Notes under the pieces: model-generated
The model's database searches: none
What the model was told of the DNA's origin: nothing
The model's input: the letters and a program-made list of their open reading frames with translations, nothing else
Assembly: GCA_945872375.1 (NCBI GenBank)
Contig: CAMBYR010000125.1
Span: forward strand, 1-6,645
Length of the DNA: 6,645 bases
Reading direction: 5' to 3'
Source: an uncultured Blautia sp.
Lineage (GTDB): Bacteria; Bacillota; Clostridia; Lachnospirales; Lachnospiraceae
Shown: one piece after another, positions 6,346-6,645 of the stretch
How the letters are laid out: each line of letters starts with the position of its first letter
How positions within the stretch are numbered: the first letter of the stretch is position 1
Position numbers and translations under genes: made by a program

Positions 6346-6386
6346 GTAACTGTTCAGTACCTTCACACTGACTACTGAATAGTTAC
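6346..6386. repeat. 41-bp palindromic element with 14-bp inverted ends, between 8-bp direct repeats
   Basis: The two 14-bp arms, GTAACTGTTCAGTA at 6346-6359 and TACTGAATAGTTAC at 6373-6386, are inverted copies with a single difference and enclose a 13-bp spacer. The octamer TTCTCTGT occurs directly next to each outer end, at 6338-6345 and 6387-6394. This layout is that of a tiny non-autonomous insertion with a target-site duplication. The element also supplies the stop codon of the upstream shell gene. If the element and one octamer copy are removed, that frame would read ACA GAG AAA AAA TAA and end almost identically. The competing reading is an ordinary intercistronic mRNA hairpin, with the octamer repeat arising from the Lys/Glu/Thr codons of the tail. 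In the minus-strand RNA the one mismatch is an A-C pair. No T-run follows on the transcribed strand, so it is not a canonical intrinsic terminator. Confidence 0.55.
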
Positions 6387-6645
6387 TTCTCTGTTTCTGT
6401 TTTCTCACTGTCTTTGCTTTCAGTGGGTTTTGTTTTCTTCCATCTGCTTGCACTTAATTCCACGAGTTTAACGATCTCCTCGTGAGGACGTGCAATCACT
6501 GCATAACTCGCCGGTTTCTTGATAGCTCCTGCCACAGCCGCTTCCACAGCTTCTGTAACAGCCGCCACATCACCTTCCACGATAATGGTCACCAGTCGTC
6601 CGCCCAGCTTACGTTCCCATGACGCCAGCTCAACGTCTGCAGTTT
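6383..6645 (-). CDS. BMC-domain hexameric shell protein with charged C-terminal tail, 5' end outside window
   Basis: This is the 3' part of a single-BMC-domain shell protein, a building block of the hexagonal tiles of a bacterial microcompartment facet. The frame is open to the right edge, so the true start is outside the window. A GTG at 6592 lies inside the domain and is not the start. The visible 86 residues show the second half of a BMC fold: the stretch TADVELASWERKLGGRLVT with the GGRLVT segment after the pore-loop position, then the conserved VEGDVAAVTEAVEAA helix, then the strand ending in VIARPHEEIVKLV, which matches the VIPRPH edge motif of PduA-type proteins. About 23 residues rich in Lys, Glu, Ser and Thr follow, an extension that ordinary PduA/EutM proteins lack. 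The stop codon lies inside a small palindromic element at 6346-6386. The next gene, also a hexameric shell gene, starts 87 bp downstream on the same strand. The exact paralogue type (PduA, PduJ or PduK-like) cannot be assigned from a fragment. Confidence 0.9.
   Translation of the reverse strand, partial: TADVELASWERKLGGRLVTIIVEGDVAAVTEAVEAAVAGAIKKPASYAVIARPHEEIVKLVELSASRWKKTKPTESKDSEKTETEK

Overview
The window is a compact stretch of a bacterial microcompartment (BMC) locus for vitamin B12-dependent 1,2-propanediol (possibly also glycerol) metabolism, a pdu-type operon. All nine genes I can support are on the minus strand, so transcription runs from the right edge to the left edge. Protein sequences, strong AGGAGG-type ribosome binding sites and moderate GC point to a Firmicute, most likely a gut Lachnospiraceae-like Clostridia (inference; no rRNA or other taxonomic marker is present).

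Layout in transcription order: (1) the 3' part of a hexameric shell protein with a charged tail (6645-6383, cut by the window edge); (2) an 87-bp gap with a 41-bp palindromic element bounded by 8-bp direct repeats; (3) a PduA-type hexameric shell protein (6295-6017); (4) PduL phosphotransacylase (5981-5337, TTG start); (5) a 110-bp gap with two RNA hairpins; (6) an EutN/CcmL/PduN-type pentameric vertex protein (5226-4960); (7) a PduS-type flavin/iron-sulfur electron-transfer protein (4955-3627); (8) a PduT-type tandem-BMC shell protein (3610-3062); (9) a DeoR-family repressor (3019-2252); (10) a PduQ-type iron-dependent alcohol dehydrogenase (2218-1067); (11) a 101-bp gap with a weak terminator-like hairpin; (12) the first 321 codons of the B12-dependent diol dehydratase large subunit PduC (965-left edge).

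Working together (family knowledge plus inference): the dehydratase converts 1,2-propanediol to propionaldehyde inside the shell. PduQ reduces part of it to 1-propanol and recycles NADH. A CoA-acylating aldehyde dehydrogenase, expected outside the window, would make propionyl-CoA, which PduL converts to propionyl-phosphate while releasing CoA inside the shell. PduT and PduS could move electrons across the shell or reduce cobalamin. The DeoR regulator encoded among them probably controls the cluster.

The system is a known type. The less ordinary parts are the gene order (shell and accessory genes before the dehydratase), the embedded regulator, the small palindrome with a target-site-duplication-like flank, and the hairpin that can pair with a Shine-Dalgarno-like sequence between pduL and the vertex gene. 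No gene-free stretch exceeds about 110 bases. I saw no RNA genes, CRISPR, complete insertion sequence or plausible plus-strand gene.
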